The position numbers and the translations under genes were made by a program. A DNA stretch of 6,435 nucleotides from an uncultured Veillonella sp. (lineage in GTDB: Bacteria; Bacillota_C; Negativicutes; Veillonellales; Veillonellaceae). Each line of letters starts with the position of its first letter. Position 1 is the first letter of the stretch. This document shows positions 5,380 through 6,435 of the stretch, in pieces. Location: the NCBI GenBank assembly GCA_900765235.1, contig CAAFRK010000231.1, positions 1 through 6,435 on the forward strand, read 5' to 3'. A model generated the notes under the pieces. The model was not told the origin of the DNA and ran no database searches. It saw only the letters and a program-made list of their open reading frames with translations.

Positions 5380-6318
5380 ATGAACGAACATACTATATAT
5401 TTAGGCGGCGGTTGTTTCTGGGGCCTTCAAGGGTATATCATAAAAATCTCTGGCGTGATTTCCACTGAAGTAGGCTATGCAAATGGTCCTACGGAAAATC
5501 CAAGTTATGAAGATGTCTGTCATGATAGCGGTCACGTGGAAGCACTAAAGGTTACATACGATGCAGATGTACTTTCCTTAGATCACTTAATTCAATACTT
5601 CTTACGCGCTATCGATCCATTCAGCATTAATAAACAAGGTGGCGACGTAGGCATTCAATATCGAACTGGTATTTACTATATAGATAAAGCCGACAAAACT
5701 ATTATTGAAAGTACCTTGGCTCGTGCGCAATCCTTCGAAGGAAAGCCATTTGCTATTGAAGTATTACCTCTATCTAATTACTACTCTGCAGAGGAATACC
5801 ACCAAGATTACTTAGATAAAAACCCTAATGGCTATTGTCATATTCCACTAGGCCTATCTGATGAACCACTTGTAGATGACAACGCCTATAATAAGCCTTC
5901 CGAGGAAGAGCTCAAGTCTTTATCTCCGCAAGAGTTTGAAGTTACACAAAACTCTGCTACAGATGCACCATTCAGTCATGAGTTAACTGATGAATTTAAA
6001 CCAGGTCTTTATGTAGATATCACTACAGGAGAACCCCTCTTCGTGTCCGACCATAAATTTGAATCTCACTGTGGTTGGCCTAGCTTCACAAAGCCAATCG
6101 CAAAGGATGTTATTAAATACTATCAAGATGACTCTCATGGCATGAATCGGATTGAAGTTCGCAGCCGCATTGGTAATGCCCATTTAGGCCATGTATTTGA
6201 AGATGGCCCTAATGGATCACTTCGCTACTGTATCAATGGATCATCTTTACGATTTATCCCTAAGAATGAATTAAAAGGTACAAAGTACGAATATCTAATT
6301 CCATATATCGAAGACTAA
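5380..6318 (+). CDS. msrAB: Bifunctional peptide methionine sulfoxide reductase MsrA/MsrB
   Basis: Repair enzyme that reduces both stereoisomers of methionine sulfoxide in proteins, normally with thioredoxin. The MsrA domain (about 4-157) has GGGCFWG (9-15) with catalytic Cys12, GHVEA (51-55) with Glu54, GIQYRTGIYY (91-100) and YHQDYLDKNPNGYC (140-153). A linker of about 25 residues leads to the MsrB domain (about 181-300). This domain has GLYVDITTGEPLF (209-221), HCGWPSFTKPI (230-240) with probable resolving Cys231, HLGHVF (268-273) and RYCING (282-287) with catalytic Cys284. The zinc-binding CxxC pairs of some MsrB are absent, as usual for fused forms. No signal peptide is seen, so it is cytoplasmic. 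The ATG follows the previous stop codon directly; GGGGTGAT inside the upstream gene serves as ribosome binding site, so translation is probably coupled. Confidence 0.96.
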   Translation: MNEHTIYLGGGCFWGLQGYIIKISGVISTEVGYANGPTENPSYEDVCHDSGHVEALKVTYDADVLSLDHLIQYFLRAIDPFSINKQGGDVGIQYRTGIYYIDKADKTIIESTLARAQSFEGKPFAIEVLPLSNYYSAEEYHQDYLDKNPNGYCHIPLGLSDEPLVDDNAYNKPSEEELKSLSPQEFEVTQNSATDAPFSHELTDEFKPGLYVDITTGEPLFVSDHKFESHCGWPSFTKPIAKDVIKYYQDDSHGMNRIEVRSRIGNAHLGHVFEDGPNGSLRYCINGSSLRFIPKNELKGTKYEYLIPYIED

Positions 6319-6350
6319 AAAAGGACGCCTTAATCATAAGGCGTCCTTTT
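6319..6350. terminator. Bidirectional terminator after msrAB
   Basis: A perfect 14-bp stem pairs AAAAGGACGCCTTA (6319-6332) with TAAGGCGTCCTTTT (6337-6350) around the loop ATCA. It starts directly after the msrAB stop. The A and T ends let it also serve the probable convergent gene on the right. Confidence 0.93.
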
Positions 6351-6377
6351 GGGTTATAGGACAAAAAGTGTGTGTGA

Positions 6378-6435
6378 CTAATCCCAATAAGTTGGAAAAT
6401 CTGTAGACATATGTAGCTCATTCCAAACAGGAGCA
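6378..6435 (-). CDS. C-terminal end of a probable convergent gene, cut by the window edge
   Basis: On the minus strand an open frame enters from the right edge and encodes 18 residues, APVWNELHMSTDFPTYWD, before a TAG (6378-6380). It ends 27 bases from a terminator that works both ways, as expected for a gene converging on msrAB. The piece is too short to name a family, and an open frame this short can occur by chance. Confidence 0.4.
   Translation of the reverse strand, partial: APVWNELHMSTDFPTYWD

Noticed and set aside
5983..6183. Antisense open frame within msrAB.
   Set aside because: It lies opposite conserved MsrB sequence and has no gene-like signals.
1..6435. CRISPR array, tRNA, rRNA, complete IS element, phage or toxin-antitoxin genes.
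   Set aside because: No spaced repeats, no tRNA or rRNA-like sequence and no matching proteins were found on either strand.

Overview
The window is AT-rich, with strong AAGGAGG-type ribosome binding sites, compact intergenic regions and Bacillota-type gene content (RNase M5 next to RsmA, a CpsY/MtaR-like LysR regulator, a fused MsrAB). The protein sequences look most like the Negativicutes, probably Veillonella or a close relative. This is judged by eye from sequence style and remembered homologues; no search was run. It looks like ordinary chromosome, with one small likely relic of a mobile element.

Layout. Bases 94-1341 (+) encode a GltS-type sodium/glutamate symporter family protein, closed by two consecutive hairpins that also serve the opposing gene. 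Bases 2825-1430 (-) form a two-gene rRNA-maturation operon, rnmV (RNase M5, 5S rRNA) then rsmA (16S rRNA dimethyladenosine transferase). A short divergent promoter region (2826-2929) separates it from a LysR-type regulator (2930-3868, +) that closely resembles the streptococcal CpsY/MtaR/MetR group. A 389-base non-coding stretch follows (3869-4257). It holds the regulator's terminator, whose loop seems to carry a 47-bp IS3/IS150-like relic, and then a probable regulated promoter. Next comes a tightly coupled pair (+): a short MetE-type (YxjG/YxjH-like, 'core MetE') methyltransferase at 4258-5379 and a fused methionine sulfoxide reductase MsrAB at 5380-6318. The pair ends in a 14-bp-stem terminator. 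The last 58 bases hold the C-terminal end of a probable convergent gene on the minus strand.

How it fits together. The right half reads as a small methionine module: a methionine-type LysR regulator, then methionine synthesis (MetE-like) and repair of oxidised methionine (MsrAB). A 17-bp palindrome at 4139-4155 matches 14 of 16 informative positions of the streptococcal MetR/MtaR box as I remember it. It is centred near -66 from the predicted start of transcription, where LysR activators usually bind. The most interesting points are this operator, the synthesis-plus-repair coupling, and the relic nested inside a terminator. No wholly new system is evident.
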